Source: Saccharothrix luteola (GTDB lineage: Bacteria; Actinomycetota; Actinomycetes; Mycobacteriales; Pseudonocardiaceae). Taken from it: a stretch of 64,000 bases of DNA. The first letter of the stretch is position 1. Each line of letters opens with the position of its first letter. Below are positions 7,745-16,605 of the stretch, piece by piece. The stretch lies in the NCBI RefSeq assembly GCF_020859565.1, contig NZ_JAJHUO010000028.1:22264-86263 (forward strand). The letters are read 5' to 3'. The position numbers and the translations under genes are program-made. The notes beneath the pieces were generated by a model. That model did not search any database. It was given only the letters and a program-made list of their open reading frames with translations, and was not told the origin of the DNA.

Positions 7745-9340
7745 ATGAGACTCTGGACGAAACTCGCCTTGGCCGCCTTGGCGCCGGCGTTGCTCGTGGC
7801 GCCGGCCTCCGCCGAGCCCTCGGGCGCGACGCACAACGCCACGTGCGCCCCGATCCCCCTCTCCGCTCCGCCGGGCGCACGGATCGAGGCGGTGCGGGCG
7901 GAACCCCGCCCCGGCGGCACCGTCACGTTCCCGCAGACGCCGTTCTCCGCACCCGCGCCCATCGCCGACGTGCCGCCGTACTGCCAGATCACCGTCACCC
8001 TCACCCACGACGGGCACGACCACGTCACGGTCGCGGTGGCCCTGCCGGGCACCGGCTGGGCCGGCCGCCTGCAGGCGATCGGCGGGAGCGCCTACGCCGC
8101 GGGCGACTTCGGCGCGCCACTGGTCCAGGCGGTCAAAGACGGCTACGCGGGCGTGACCACCGACGCCGGCGTGTCGTCGGACCCCTTGGACACCGGCTGG
8201 ACCCTGACCGCCGGAGGTGAGGTCGACACGACGCTGCTGACGAACTTCGCGACCCGCTCGGCGCACGAGTCCGCGGTGATCGGCAAGGCGGTGGCGCGGG
8301 CGTTCTACGGCCGTCCCGTGTCGTACTCGTACTGGAACGGCTGCTCGACCGGCGGTCGGCAGGGCTACGCGGAAGCGCAGGACCACCCACGCGACTTCGA
8401 CGGCATCCTGGCGAACGCGCCGGCGGTCGACTGGACGCGGTTCGCGATCGCGACCCTGTGGCCGCAGACCGTGATGCACAACGATCGCCACTTCCCGGGC
8501 ACTTGCGTCCTCACCGCGTTCCGCCGGGCGGCGATCGCGGCCTGCGACCCGCACGACGGTGTCACCGACGGCGTCATCGACCGTCCGGAGGAGTGCGGCT
8601 ACGACCCCCGCGCGCTGGTGGGCGCCAAGGTGCTCTGCGCGGGCGAGGAGGTCACCGTGACGGCCGAGGACGCGGAGGTCGTGCGCAAGATCTGGGCAGG
8701 CCCCACCGACACGCGCGGCCGGAGCCTGTGGTCGGGGCTGCCCAAGGGCGCGGACTTCGGCTGGCTGGCCGGGACCGTGGTAGACGAGAACGGCGTCCCG
8801 TCGGCACCGGGGTTCCCGGTCGCCGTGGCGTGGGTGCGGGCGTTCCTGGCGAAGCAGCCCGCGTTCGACACCTCCACCATCACCTACGAGCGGTTCACCG
8901 AGCTGTTCCACCAGTCCGTGCGCGAGTACGACGAGGTCATCGGCACGTCGGACCCGGACCTCGGCGGGTTCCGGCGGGCGGGCGGGAAGCTCCTCACCTT
9001 CGTCGGCACGGCGGACCAGCTGATCCCGCCCGGCGGCACGCTCGCCTACCGCGACCGGGTGGAACGGCGACTGGGCGGCGCCGACCGCGTGAACGACTTC
9101 TACCGCCTGTTCCTCGCACCCGGCGTGGAGCACTGCGGCGGCGGCACGGGCCCGGCGCCGACGAACCCGCTCGGCGCGCTCGTGGACTGGGTCGAGCACG
9201 GCCGCGCACCGGCGACCCTGCCCGCGGCGACGGCCGACGGCAGCCGGACCCGCGACCTCTGCGCGTACCCGCAGGTCTCGCGGTACCGCGGGCACGGTGA
9301 TCCCGCGGTCGCGTCCAGCTACCGCTGCACGCGCCGCTGA
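7745..9340 (+). CDS. Secreted tannase/feruloyl esterase family protein
   Basis: Exported serine esterase of 531 residues, probably acting on plant phenolic esters. A signal peptide (residues 1-23, ending PASAEP) precedes the domain. The family's CS-D-HC arrangement is complete: Cys200-Ser201 in NGCSTGG, Asp424 in GTADQLIPP and His463-Cys464 in VEHCGGG, the two cysteines forming the disulfide that ties Ser to His. A calcium-type loop (DPHDGVTDGVID, residues ~268-280) is also visible. ATG at 7745 was chosen to start at the signal peptide. The gene is divergent from the LuxR/CGNR pair, which probably controls it. Feruloyl-ester versus gallate specificity cannot be read from sequence. Confidence 0.88.
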   Translation: MRLWTKLALAALAPALLVAPASAEPSGATHNATCAPIPLSAPPGARIEAVRAEPRPGGTVTFPQTPFSAPAPIADVPPYCQITVTLTHDGHDHVTVAVALPGTGWAGRLQAIGGSAYAAGDFGAPLVQAVKDGYAGVTTDAGVSSDPLDTGWTLTAGGEVDTTLLTNFATRSAHESAVIGKAVARAFYGRPVSYSYWNGCSTGGRQGYAEAQDHPRDFDGILANAPAVDWTRFAIATLWPQTVMHNDRHFPGTCVLTAFRRAAIAACDPHDGVTDGVIDRPEECGYDPRALVGAKVLCAGEEVTVTAEDAEVVRKIWAGPTDTRGRSLWSGLPKGADFGWLAGTVVDENGVPSAPGFPVAVAWVRAFLAKQPAFDTSTITYERFTELFHQSVREYDEVIGTSDPDLGGFRRAGGKLLTFVGTADQLIPPGGTLAYRDRVERRLGGADRVNDFYRLFLAPGVEHCGGGTGPAPTNPLGALVDWVEHGRAPATLPAATADGSRTRDLCAYPQVSRYRGHGDPAVASSYRCTRR

Positions 9341-9346
9341 TCCCCA

Positions 9347-9381
9347 CCACCGCCCGTGCCGACACGCGGCGCGGGCGGTGG
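9347..9381 (+). terminator. Terminator-like hairpin after the esterase
   Basis: A perfect 10-bp stem (CCACCGCCCG with CGGGCGGTGG, 15-nt loop) begins 6 bases after the esterase stop. It has no U-run. Confidence 0.6.
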
Positions 9382-9527
9382 CCTCCGGGAGTTCAGCGGC
9401 CTCGAAAGCGTTGGCACAGCGGGAATTCCGGGCTGCCGGGCACGACAGGTAGCCGTTAATCGATCGCCGTCACCCGGTCCGGTGGGGCAACATCGACGAC
9501 TCCGAGGTCGCCTTCGAAAGGAGTCGA

Positions 9528-11375
9528 ATGGCCGCGCCAAGGTCCGGAAAACCCGTGAACAAACGAAAAACCGCGGTGCTGCTCGCCCTGCGCCTGTACG
9601 GGCGCGAGTTGCGCCGGCACCGGTTGCTCGCCGTGGGCGCGCTCGTGCTGCCCGCGCTGGGCAACACCTGCCTGCTCTACCTGACCCCGCTGGCGGTCGG
9701 CGCGCTCGCGGGTCGCCTCGCGCAGGGCGGCGACACCGGTTTCGCCACCGTGCTGCCGTACCTGCTGGTCTTCGCCGGCCTGATGCTCTTCGCCGAGTTG
9801 CTGTGGCGCATCGGCGTCCACTGCCTCAACCGCACCGACGGCCGCGGGATCGAGCACCTGTCCGTCTTCGGCATGGACGCGCTGCTCGCGAAGGACGCGG
9901 CGTTCTTCCACGACAACTTCGCGGGCTCCCTCACCAAGCGCGTGCTGAGCTTCGCGTCGCGCTTCGAGGAGTTCGTCGACACGGTGGCGTTCAAGATCGT
10001 CGCCAACCTCGTCCCGCTGGGCTTCGCCTGCGTGGTGCTGTGGAGCTACCACCCCTTGCTCGTCGTGGTGCTGCTGGGCCTGATCGTCGTCACCGGGTTC
10101 GTGGTCGCGCCGCTCATCCGCCGTCGCCAACGCCTGGTCGCCGAACGTGAGGCCGCCTACGCCCGGCTGTCCGGCCACGTCGCCGACACGTTGACCAACA
10201 TGGAGACCGTGCGGGCGTTCGCCGCCGAGGACCGCGAGAGCGCGGAGCACCGGAACCGGGCCGCCGAGACCCGGGTGCTGGCGCTGCGGTCGTGGGACTA
10301 CGGCAACCTGCGCATCGACACCCTGGTCGCGCCGCTGTCCGTGCTGACCAACGCGCTCGGCCTCGCGGTGGCCGTCGGGGTCAGCGGCGGGCTCGGCGTG
10401 GAGGCGATCGTGGTGACGTTCGCGTACTTCACCAACGCGACGCGGATCATGTTCGAGTTCAACCAGATCTATCGTCGGGTCGAGAGCGCGCTCACCGAGG
10501 CGGCGCAGTTCACCGAACTGCTGCTCGACGACCCGACCGTGCTCGACCCGGAGGAACCGGAGCCGTTGCGCGTCCAGGACTCCGGGGTCCGGTTCGACCA
10601 CGTGGTGTTCGCGCACGCCGGTAACAAGCCGCTGTTCACCGGCTTGGACCTGGACGTGCAGGCGGGCACGCGGATCGGGTTGGTCGGTCGCTCCGGCGGT
10701 GGCAAGACCACGCTCACCCGGTTGCTGCTGCGGCTGGTGGACGTCGACGAGGGCCGGATCCTCATCGGCGGCCAGGACATCGCGCGCCTGCGCCAGGCGG
10801 ACCTGCGCAGGCTGGTCGCGTACGTGCCGCAGGACCCGGCCATGTTCCACCGGACGCTCCGGGAGAACATCGCCTTCGCCCGACCGGGCGCGACCGACGC
10901 CGAGATCCTGCGCGCCGCCCGCGCCGCCCACGTGACGGAGTTCGCGGAGGCGCTGCCCGACGGGTTCGACACGATGGTCGGTGAACGCGGGGTCAAGCTG
11001 TCCGGCGGGCAGCGGCAGCGGGTCGCGCTGGCCCGCGCGATCCTGCGCGACGCGCCGATCCTGCTGCTGGACGAGGCGACCAGCGCGTTGGACTCGGAGA
11101 GCGAGGTGCTGGTCCAGGAAGCGCTGTGGCGGCTCATGGAGGGCCGCACCGCGCTCGTCGTCGCGCACCGGCTGAGCACCGTCGTGCGGATGGACCGGCT
11201 GGTCGTGCTCGACCGGGGCGGGATCGTGGAACAGGGCACGCACGCCGAGCTGCTGGACGCCGACGGCTCGTACGCGAAGCTGTGGCGCCACCAGTCCGGC
11301 GGCTTCCTGGACGAGACCGCGCCGGACGAGGTGGGCGCGGGCGTCCCGGACCCGGTGGGGGCCAAGCCGTCCTGA
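9528..11375 (+). CDS. ABC transporter, fused membrane and ATPase domains (exporter type)
   Basis: Half-transporter of 615 residues, expected to work as a dimer in the membrane. Residues ~30-320 hold about six membrane segments of an exporter-type domain. The C-terminal ATPase has Walker A (GRSGGGKTT), the signature (LSGGQRQRVALARA), Walker B (ILLLDEATSALD) and the His switch (VVAHRLS). ATG at 9528 follows GAAAGGAG at good spacing. There is no peptidase C39 domain at the N-terminus, so it is not a bacteriocin-processing type. The cargo is unknown; no biosynthetic gene is adjacent. The following gene has its own MerR-type promoter, so this gene may be monocistronic. Confidence 0.92.
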   Translation: MAAPRSGKPVNKRKTAVLLALRLYGRELRRHRLLAVGALVLPALGNTCLLYLTPLAVGALAGRLAQGGDTGFATVLPYLLVFAGLMLFAELLWRIGVHCLNRTDGRGIEHLSVFGMDALLAKDAAFFHDNFAGSLTKRVLSFASRFEEFVDTVAFKIVANLVPLGFACVVLWSYHPLLVVVLLGLIVVTGFVVAPLIRRRQRLVAEREAAYARLSGHVADTLTNMETVRAFAAEDRESAEHRNRAAETRVLALRSWDYGNLRIDTLVAPLSVLTNALGLAVAVGVSGGLGVEAIVVTFAYFTNATRIMFEFNQIYRRVESALTEAAQFTELLLDDPTVLDPEEPEPLRVQDSGVRFDHVVFAHAGNKPLFTGLDLDVQAGTRIGLVGRSGGGKTTLTRLLLRLVDVDEGRILIGGQDIARLRQADLRRLVAYVPQDPAMFHRTLRENIAFARPGATDAEILRAARAAHVTEFAEALPDGFDTMVGERGVKLSGGQRQRVALARAILRDAPILLLDEATSALDSESEVLVQEALWRLMEGRTALVVAHRLSTVVRMDRLVVLDRGGIVEQGTHAELLDADGSYAKLWRHQSGGFLDETAPDEVGAGVPDPVGAKPS

Positions 11376-11382
11376 GCCGGGC

Positions 11383-11413
11383 TTGAACTTCCAGTCGCTG
11401 GAACGCCTAGCGT
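11383..11413 (+). promoter_or_regulatory. MerR-type promoter with 19-bp spacer and central dyad
   Basis: TTGAAC (-35, 11383-11388) and TAGCGT (-10, 11408-11413) are separated by 19 bp instead of 17. The spacer contains the perfect inverted repeat TTCCAG-TCG-CTGGAA. An over-long spacer with a central dyad is the hallmark of promoters activated by MerR-family proteins. The -10 ends 7 bases before the ATG, so the transcript would be leaderless. No MerR gene is adjacent. Confidence 0.75.
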
Positions 11414-11420
11414 CCCCGAC

Positions 11421-12308
11421 ATGACGATCACGGTCCTGGACACCTACCCCGCCATGCGCGAGATCCTGCGGTCGCCCCGAACCGACCGGCCCGAGCTGCT
11501 CAAGGCCATGCTCGAACCGGCCGCGGGCATGTACCGGCACTTCCCCGGCGAGGTCGACCTCGTCGCGATGCACGGGATGAGCTCCGGGTTCCCGATCGAC
11601 CGCGACGAGGAACGGTGCCAGGAGGCGTTGGAGGCGCTGCACGACGCCGACGCGTGGAACCGGATCGAGCGCGCCCTCCACGACGCCCTCGACGTGCAGC
11701 TCGCCGCGACCCCGGGCCTCACGGTGCCGGACATCACCGTGCTCATCGTCCTCGGCGACCCCGGTGACGCGCACTTCATGGGCCCGAACCTGGGCATGAC
11801 GGCGAACGGCAGCGTGTCCGGCTACGTGTTCCTGAACTTCTGGCCGTACCCGGAGAACCTGGCGCGGGTGGAGGCGACGGCGGTCCACGAGCTCAACCAC
11901 AACCTCCGCTACGGTCCCGGCGCCGTCGTGTGGGACCCGGCGACGGTCACCGTGGGCGAGCACGTGGTGTCCGAGGGCCTCGCCGACGCGTTCGCCCGCC
12001 AGTTGTACGGCGACGAGCTCGGGCACGCCCGCATCGGCGTGCCGCACCTGCACGACGACGCGGTGTTCGCCAAGGTCGTCTCCGGCCTCGGCGTGACCGG
12101 CATGCACAACTTCACCGCCTGGGTGCACGGTGACGAAGCCGCCGCCCGCTACGGCGCGACCCCGGTCGGGCTGCCCATCGGCGCCGGCTACGCCGCCGGC
12201 AACCGGCTCGTGGACACCTACCTGGCCACGACGGGCCGCACCGCGGCGGAGGCGTTGCTGGTGGACAGCCGGGACGTCATCGACACGGCGCTCAGCCGCG
12301 TCGCGTAG
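11421..12308 (+). CDS. DUF2268-type predicted zinc metallopeptidase
   Basis: Cytosolic protein of 295 residues. A zincin motif is visible: HELNH at residues 156-160 in VEATAVHELNHNLRY, followed by VSEGLADAFARQLYG, which can supply the third ligand or glutzincin Glu. The overall pattern matches the DUF2268 (YjaZ-like) predicted Zn-dependent proteases. There is no signal peptide. Expression should depend on the MerR-type promoter at 11383-11413, with a leaderless message starting at or next to the ATG. In other actinomycetes DUF2268 genes are often linked to MerR regulators; here the regulator must lie elsewhere. Substrate and inducing signal are unknown. Confidence 0.8.
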   Translation: MTITVLDTYPAMREILRSPRTDRPELLKAMLEPAAGMYRHFPGEVDLVAMHGMSSGFPIDRDEERCQEALEALHDADAWNRIERALHDALDVQLAATPGLTVPDITVLIVLGDPGDAHFMGPNLGMTANGSVSGYVFLNFWPYPENLARVEATAVHELNHNLRYGPGAVVWDPATVTVGEHVVSEGLADAFARQLYGDELGHARIGVPHLHDDAVFAKVVSGLGVTGMHNFTAWVHGDEAAARYGATPVGLPIGAGYAAGNRLVDTYLATTGRTAAEALLVDSRDVIDTALSRVA

Positions 12309-12310
12309 CC

Positions 12311-13132
12311 CTACCGGGTCGCCTCGAACTCCTCGTACAGCTCCGGGATGTAGGCGAGCAGGAGGTCGACGGTGCCGAACGCCCCGTTGACCGGGTCGAG
12401 CTGCGCGTAGGCGTAGGCGATCTCGGACCCCTTGCGCGACGGCGCCGACTCGCGCACGTCGGTCAACCAGTCCAGGAACGGCACGCGCCGCACGACCAGC
12501 ACGGGGTTGAGCAGGGCGGCGTAGATCAGGAGCAGGTCCAGCACCACCGGGCGGTTGCGCAGGGCCCACCGGTAGAACTCCGAGAACAGGAAGAACCGGC
12601 GCTCCACCGCCGTCGGCGCGATCCCGTGCACCTGCTCGGCGACCGCGGCGCCGTGGTCGGTCGAGGCCTGCTCGGCTTCGCTCCACGCCCGGTCGTGGAC
12701 GTTGCGGACGGTCAGCTCACCCCGGTGCAGCCGGGTCAGGTAGTCGGCCCACCGCGCCGAACCGGGGTTGCCGAAGCCGTCGGTCGACCGACCGAGCGCG
12801 AGCGCGACGCCGCGTTCGATGCCCTCCAGGATCCCCGCGTCGACGTGCGAGATCCACGTGCCCGGCGCGCCGAGCCCGTGATCGTCGAAGAACGACAGCA
12901 CGCCCTCGATGTTGCGCCAGCGGTCCGCCGCGCCCAGCCCCGCGGCGGGACCGCTCTGCACCAACCGGAGGAACTCCAACCGGTCCGGCATCGTCATCCG
13001 GTCGATCTCGGCGGCCGTGCAGTCCAACGACGCCGCGCACTCCGCCGGCGACCGCACCACCGCCATCGCCGGCACCGGCGTGACCAACCCTGCCACCAGC
13101 GCGAGCACGACTACCCAAACGGATCTCTTCAC
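12311..13132 (-). CDS. Secreted protein of unknown function
   Basis: I do not recognise this family. The protein has about 273 residues with a clean signal peptide (VKRSVWVVVLALVAG, cleavage near AMAVV), then a mainly helical, Arg- and Asp-rich body. Two cysteines shortly after the signal (ECAASLDC) could pair. A hydrophobic stretch near the C-terminus (LDLLLIYAALLNPVLVV) may be a buried helix or membrane contact. GTG at 13132 starts directly at the n-region; a TTG at 13141 would add three residues. The stop is two bases from the stop of the convergent peptidase gene. Confidence 0.65.
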   Translation of the reverse strand: MKRSVWVVVLALVAGLVTPVPAMAVVRSPAECAASLDCTAAEIDRMTMPDRLEFLRLVQSGPAAGLGAADRWRNIEGVLSFFDDHGLGAPGTWISHVDAGILEGIERGVALALGRSTDGFGNPGSARWADYLTRLHRGELTVRNVHDRAWSEAEQASTDHGAAVAEQVHGIAPTAVERRFFLFSEFYRWALRNRPVVLDLLLIYAALLNPVLVVRRVPFLDWLTDVRESAPSRKGSEIAYAYAQLDPVNGAFGTVDLLLAYIPELYEEFEATR

Positions 13133-13158
13133 ACGGGGCAACTTAACGTCTCCGCTCG

Positions 13159-13257
13159 GTGACGGTGTCCGAAAACCACCCGTTCAGGTCGACGATCCGG
13201 CCCGAACCCCTCAAGGCGAAGGCTCTAGCGCTCGTGCGCGAGCTGACCACCGCCTGA
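13159..13257 (+). CDS. Possible small protein (32 residues)
   Basis: GTG at 13159 opens a 32-codon frame with GC-rich third positions (VTVSENHPFRSTIRPEPLKA, then KALALVRELTTA). A perfect hairpin follows 25 bases after its stop, which favours a real transcript. It could also be the surviving 3' end of a larger gene, since the neighbourhood is decayed. No homologue is recognised. Confidence 0.3.
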   Translation: MTVSENHPFRSTIRPEPLKAKALALVRELTTA

Positions 13258-13281
13258 TCTGTCCCCGTCCCACCCCACCTC

Positions 13282-13311
13282 GCCCGGATCAGCCGGGCGG
13301 CTGATCCGGGC
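13282..13311 (+). terminator. Strong terminator hairpin
   Basis: A perfect 13-bp stem (GCCCGGATCAGCC with its complement, GGGC loop) is followed by the pyrimidine stretch TCCTTTCCT, one of the most complete intrinsic-type terminators in the window. It separates the small frame at 13159 from the broken DUF4192 gene. Confidence 0.75.
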
Positions 13312-13322
13312 TCCTTTCCTAG

Positions 13323-13915
13323 GGAGCACTCACGCACCGTGTTGTACGCGTCAGGAACCTGAGCGATCTTGTCGCTGCCGTTCCGTCGCTTCTGGGCTTG
13401 CACCCCACCGATTCGCTCGTCGTCGTGGTCCTGACCGGCCCCGACCACAACCACGTCGTGATGCCCCTTCGCCTCGACCTGCCGCCAGCGCAGCATCGGC
13501 GCTCGATCGCCGTCCAACTGCTTGACATTCTCCGGCAGCACGACGATGCGGCTGTCCTCCTGATCGTGATCGGACACGGCGCGGTGAACAACCTGAACCG
13601 CCATCTGACCCGCCGCCACAGCGCGACCTCGTCCAGACCGTCAGTGACGCCATGGGCCGCATCGCACTACCGGTCGCCCACCGCCTCTGGACGCCCGCCA
13701 TCTCCGCTGGTGTCCGCTGGCAGTGCTACGACGACCCGACCTGCACCGACGTCCTGCCCTCACCCGACCAGACCACGCTCGGTGCCGCATCTGTCACCGC
13801 CGGCTGGGTCACGTACGACAACCGCTCCGAACTCGCCGACCTCCTGACCCCCGACGACGAACGGGCACTGGCTCGCCGGGCGACCCGCAGTCGCGAGGAT
13901 GCGTTGGGCGGTTAG
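13323..13915 (+). pseudogene. DUF4192-family gene, frameshifted and without a start
   Basis: The first frame (13323 to about 13630) reads VRNLSDLVAAVPSLLGLHPT then DSLVVVVLTGPD, a clear DUF4192 N-terminus. From about 13652 the reading continues in another frame (LPVAHRLWTPAISAGVRWQC, then LGAASVTAGWVTYDNRSELA), the DUF4192 C-terminal part. The middle of the usual domain is missing. No ATG, GTG or TTG precedes the conserved start in frame, and an in-frame TAG lies at 13320-13322. Deletion and loss of start make it a pseudogene. Its last bases overlap the convergent broken pentapeptide gene. DUF4192 function is unknown. Confidence 0.75.
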
Positions 13916-14387
13916 CCGAACGGTGCGCGGAGGTAGGCGCAGAGCACATTGACCACGGTCTGGCGCAGGGCAGGATTGTCGGGGTAGGCGTTCCAGTGCG
14001 TAGAGGCCGCCATGCCGAACTGGAGCCTTTTCCGATCCGAGTTGCTCCACCGACTTCGCGTGTAGGTCGGTGATCCGGCGTGATTCGGCGTCGCGCTCAG
14101 TTGTGGCCGCGACCTCGCGTTGCAGTTCGTAGGCGCGGGCGACGTCGGCCTGGTCTCGCTCCTTCTGCACCAGTCCGATCTCGGTGGCGTGTTGGCGTCG
14201 CCACGCCAAGTACAGCGCGAAGATCCCGCCTCCGCCTGGTCCAATGCTCAACCCGGAGTGCCTGCCCACCAGCGCACTATCACTAGACCGATCGTCGCGT
14301 GGCGATCAGACCTGCCACGGTCGCGATCACCCAGCGAGGCATCGGCTCCAGTGGCGTGCGTGAGGTGGATGGTGTCGGCAGCGGCAC
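13912..14387 (-). pseudogene. Membrane-anchored pentapeptide-repeat protein remnant
   Basis: Three frames must be joined to read this gene. Frame 1 (14387-14283) gives VPLPTPSTSRTPLEP then MPRWVIATVAGLIA, a proline-rich start and first membrane helix ended by TAG. Frame 2 gives a second helix (GIFALYLAWRRQ) and the conserved segment AKSVEQLGSEKAPVRHGGLY ALERL. Near 13987 it shifts to frame 3, DNPALRQTVVNVLCAYLRAP, then stops. In intact relatives this region leads into the pentapeptide repeats, which are absent here. At least two indels plus truncation make this a pseudogene. Confidence 0.75.
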
Positions 14388-14676
14388 GGGCGCACGGGTG
14401 GCGGACTGCTCGCCGGGGGCAGGGTGGGGTCAGGTCGGGTGGCTTGCCCGCGGTGTGCCCGTGCGACCGTGCCGGTTTCGCGCCGTATCGACGCCCGTGT
14501 TGCACGTCGATCAAGGCTGGTCATGACGGTGCGCCTGGTCTGGACCCCGTCGAAGGGTGCCTAGTGGTCCGCGAGATTGCTCGTTCGGGGTGAGGCAGCA
14601 TTAATGCGGTGGCGGTGTCCCTGGTCGGGTGCAGACTGCGTTCAGCTCAACCCTGCTCGCGTTCGGGGGCGCCGCC

Positions 14677-15624
14677 ATGACCGTGCCGATGCACGCGGAA
14701 CAGACCGTCGCATTGCTCGGTGCCTACCTCGCGGGCACCGCCTCCGGCCACGAGGTAGTGCGCCTGCACGATCTGGTGGCGGGCCGGTTGCGGCAGGACC
14801 CGGTCGGTGAAACGGCGTACGCGCAACTCACCCGTGCCCCCGCGGATCAGGGCACGCGGCAGATCGTGGTGGCAATCCTGGCGAACGCCCTGACCAAGGA
14901 CGCCTGGTTCGACACCGAGGTCGAACGCGCCCTCCGCGACACCGGGTCCCGATACGGCGAGTCCGTGCACAACACGATGTCGGGCCAGGTCACGGGCAAC
15001 GTCGTGCAGGCAGGGAAGATCGGTGGCGATGTCGCGGGCCGTGACATCAGAAAGAGCCGAAAGATCAACACCGGCGGCATCCTGGTCCTGATCACCGTGC
15101 TATTGCTGGGCGTGGGCGGCACGGTGTACCACCTGGCCACCCGCGACACCACCGGTTCGTCGTCCGGGGACCTGCTCACCGGCTCCCCGGTCCTCGCGAC
15201 CACCACGGTCGTGCCGACCACCGATCCCACCACCACCGAGCCAGCCGCACCACCACCCCAACCGCCACCGCTCACGGTCCAGCAGGGCGAGTCGTCGTCC
15301 GACGGGGGCTGTGGCTCCTCGGGGCCGCGCCCCGTGCTGACCGTCTCGCCCGGTTCTGGCCCGGCCGACACCTTCGTCACAGTGTCGGGAACGGGACACA
15401 TCAAGAACGGCGTCGTCAGCCTGACGTTTCACGCCGACGAGATGGGTGAGGCCACGACGGACTGCGCCGGCAGCTTCAGCGTCAGCCTGTCGATCCCCAA
15501 CGCCGATTCGTACCGGAGATTTGCGGGCCAGACGTTCGAGATCCACGGCACGGAGTACACGTCGGGCGGCGTCTACCAGGGGAACGGCGACTTCAACGGT
15601 GCGCCGTTCACCATCACCGGCTGA
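14677..15624 (+). CDS. Single-pass membrane protein with GNVVQAG motif and extracellular Ig-like domain
   Basis: Protein of 315 residues. The cytosolic part (1-130) has a helical domain and then QVTGNVVQAGKIGGDV (residues 104-119), the short Gly/Val motif seen in actinobacterial effector-associated and NACHT/AAA-type conflict proteins. One membrane helix follows (~133-153), then a Thr/Pro linker and an outer domain (~225-315) starting PVLTVSPGSGPADTFVTVSG, IPT/Ig-like, with cysteines that could pair. ATG at 14677 was chosen; it lacks a strong ribosome-binding site. It is the only long intact gene in an otherwise decayed patch. Role unknown; membrane sensing or a conflict-system adaptor is inference. 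Confidence 0.65.
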   Translation: MTVPMHAEQTVALLGAYLAGTASGHEVVRLHDLVAGRLRQDPVGETAYAQLTRAPADQGTRQIVVAILANALTKDAWFDTEVERALRDTGSRYGESVHNTMSGQVTGNVVQAGKIGGDVAGRDIRKSRKINTGGILVLITVLLLGVGGTVYHLATRDTTGSSSGDLLTGSPVLATTTVVPTTDPTTTEPAAPPPQPPPLTVQQGESSSDGGCGSSGPRPVLTVSPGSGPADTFVTVSGTGHIKNGVVSLTFHADEMGEATTDCAGSFSVSLSIPNADSYRRFAGQTFEIHGTEYTSGGVYQGNGDFNGAPFTITG

Positions 15625-15723
15625 CCGCAGGTCCTGACGGCCACACCTCCCGGGCAACCCACATAGATGATTGATCGCGTGAAGCTCGGGTGAAGTAGCC
15701 CCTGACTGCTTGTCTGCCTGGCC

Positions 15724-16112
15724 GTGGCCCAGGCGTTGGCCGATCCGCTCAGCAGGGTGCCGACACTCGCGGTGGGCCTCGGCATTCCGGCAGCGGTGGC
15801 GTGGATCGTCTCCCTACTGCTCCTCGGCGCGCTCCCCACGTCGAGGAACAGCCGGCCGCGACCGGTTACCGGACCACCGGACTCCGCCTGCTCGTCCGGT
15901 CCGGTGGACGGATCTTCCTGCGGCACGACGGCTGGAACCCGACCAGCGGGCGCATCGTCGTCCTGCCGGACAACAACGACGTCCGATGGCAGTTCTCACG
16001 ACAGAGGGCCAAAGCGCACCAGAAGCCGTATGCCACTCTCACCGCCCAGCACCAGCCCCGCGGTGGCTGGACCTCAATGGCCCACCACCAAGGCGGAGGA
16101 CCAGTCGGATAA
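15724..16112 (+). pseudogene. Remnant of a small membrane protein gene (frameshifted)
   Basis: Frame 1 from 15724 gives a membrane helix (LGIPAAVAWIVSLLLLGALP). From about 15835 the conserved-looking sequence continues in a second frame: AATGYRTTGLRLLVRSGGRI, FLRHDGWNPTSGRIVVLPDN and VRWQFSR. The second part resembles small actinobacterial proteins with a GWNP...VLPD pattern. The frame change between the membrane part and the soluble part suggests a broken gene. The 15625-15723 gap holds nothing recognisable. Confidence 0.5.
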
Positions 16113-16248
16113 CACCGGGAAGGCCGACCCGGCCCGTCCAGTCAACCTACGAAACAGCACTTTCGGCACGTAGAGATCGTGGTTGGGCCGAATGGGCGGG
16201 CCGCAGTCCAGTTCGGGTCGTTCACGATGACGGCGCGCGGCCAGCCCG

Positions 16249-16605
16249 TCAGACGACGTTGATCGTATGGTTGATCGAGGTCACCGGCACGATTATCTTT
16301 TTCATGCCGAGCAGCCGGGAGTCAGAGCTTCCCGTGGTCCAGCACCAGTCGAATGCCCGATCCGGAATTTGGGTGAAGAACTCTCCACCCCAGCTCAGGC
16401 TTCTGTCTTGGTTCTCCGCGAAAAAGAAGTACTTCGCGCCGTTTACCGGTCCGGAACGCACCTTCAGATCCGTGTGCGGAGTGACCATGAACCATCCGGT
16501 CTTCGACCACGGGTCACCCTCCGACGCGCAGTCGCTGTCCGAATAGGCGTAAGCGAACCAAACAGTCGTTGACGTACTGTTCTGGAAGTAGAGTCCCATG
16601 GTCAT
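16249..16605 (-). CDS. DUF1036-like small protein
   Basis: Protein of about 118 residues, rich in aromatic residues. The pattern (GLYFQNSTSTTVWFAYAY, then GDPWSKTGWFMVTPH and AKYFFFAENQD) fits DUF1036, a beta-rich domain of unknown function; the final Cys in DWCW also fits. Base composition is less GC-rich than the neighbours, pointing to a transferred gene. Two starts compete: ATG at 16605 overlaps the upstream stop as ATGA, while ATG at 16599 has GGGGG at ideal spacing. Either way it is coupled to the upstream 67-codon gene. Confidence 0.65.
   Translation of the reverse strand: MTMGLYFQNSTSTTVWFAYAYSDSDCASEGDPWSKTGWFMVTPHTDLKVRSGPVNGAKYFFFAENQDRSLSWGGEFFTQIPDRAFDWCWTTGSSDSRLLGMKKIIVPVTSINHTINVV

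Noticed and set aside
9456..12686. Minus-strand open frame of 1076 codons over the ABC exporter and DUF2268 genes
   Set aside because: Antisense shadow. The plus-strand genes carry complete motifs and ribosome-binding sites; the minus frame is His/Arg/Val-rich without any family signature.
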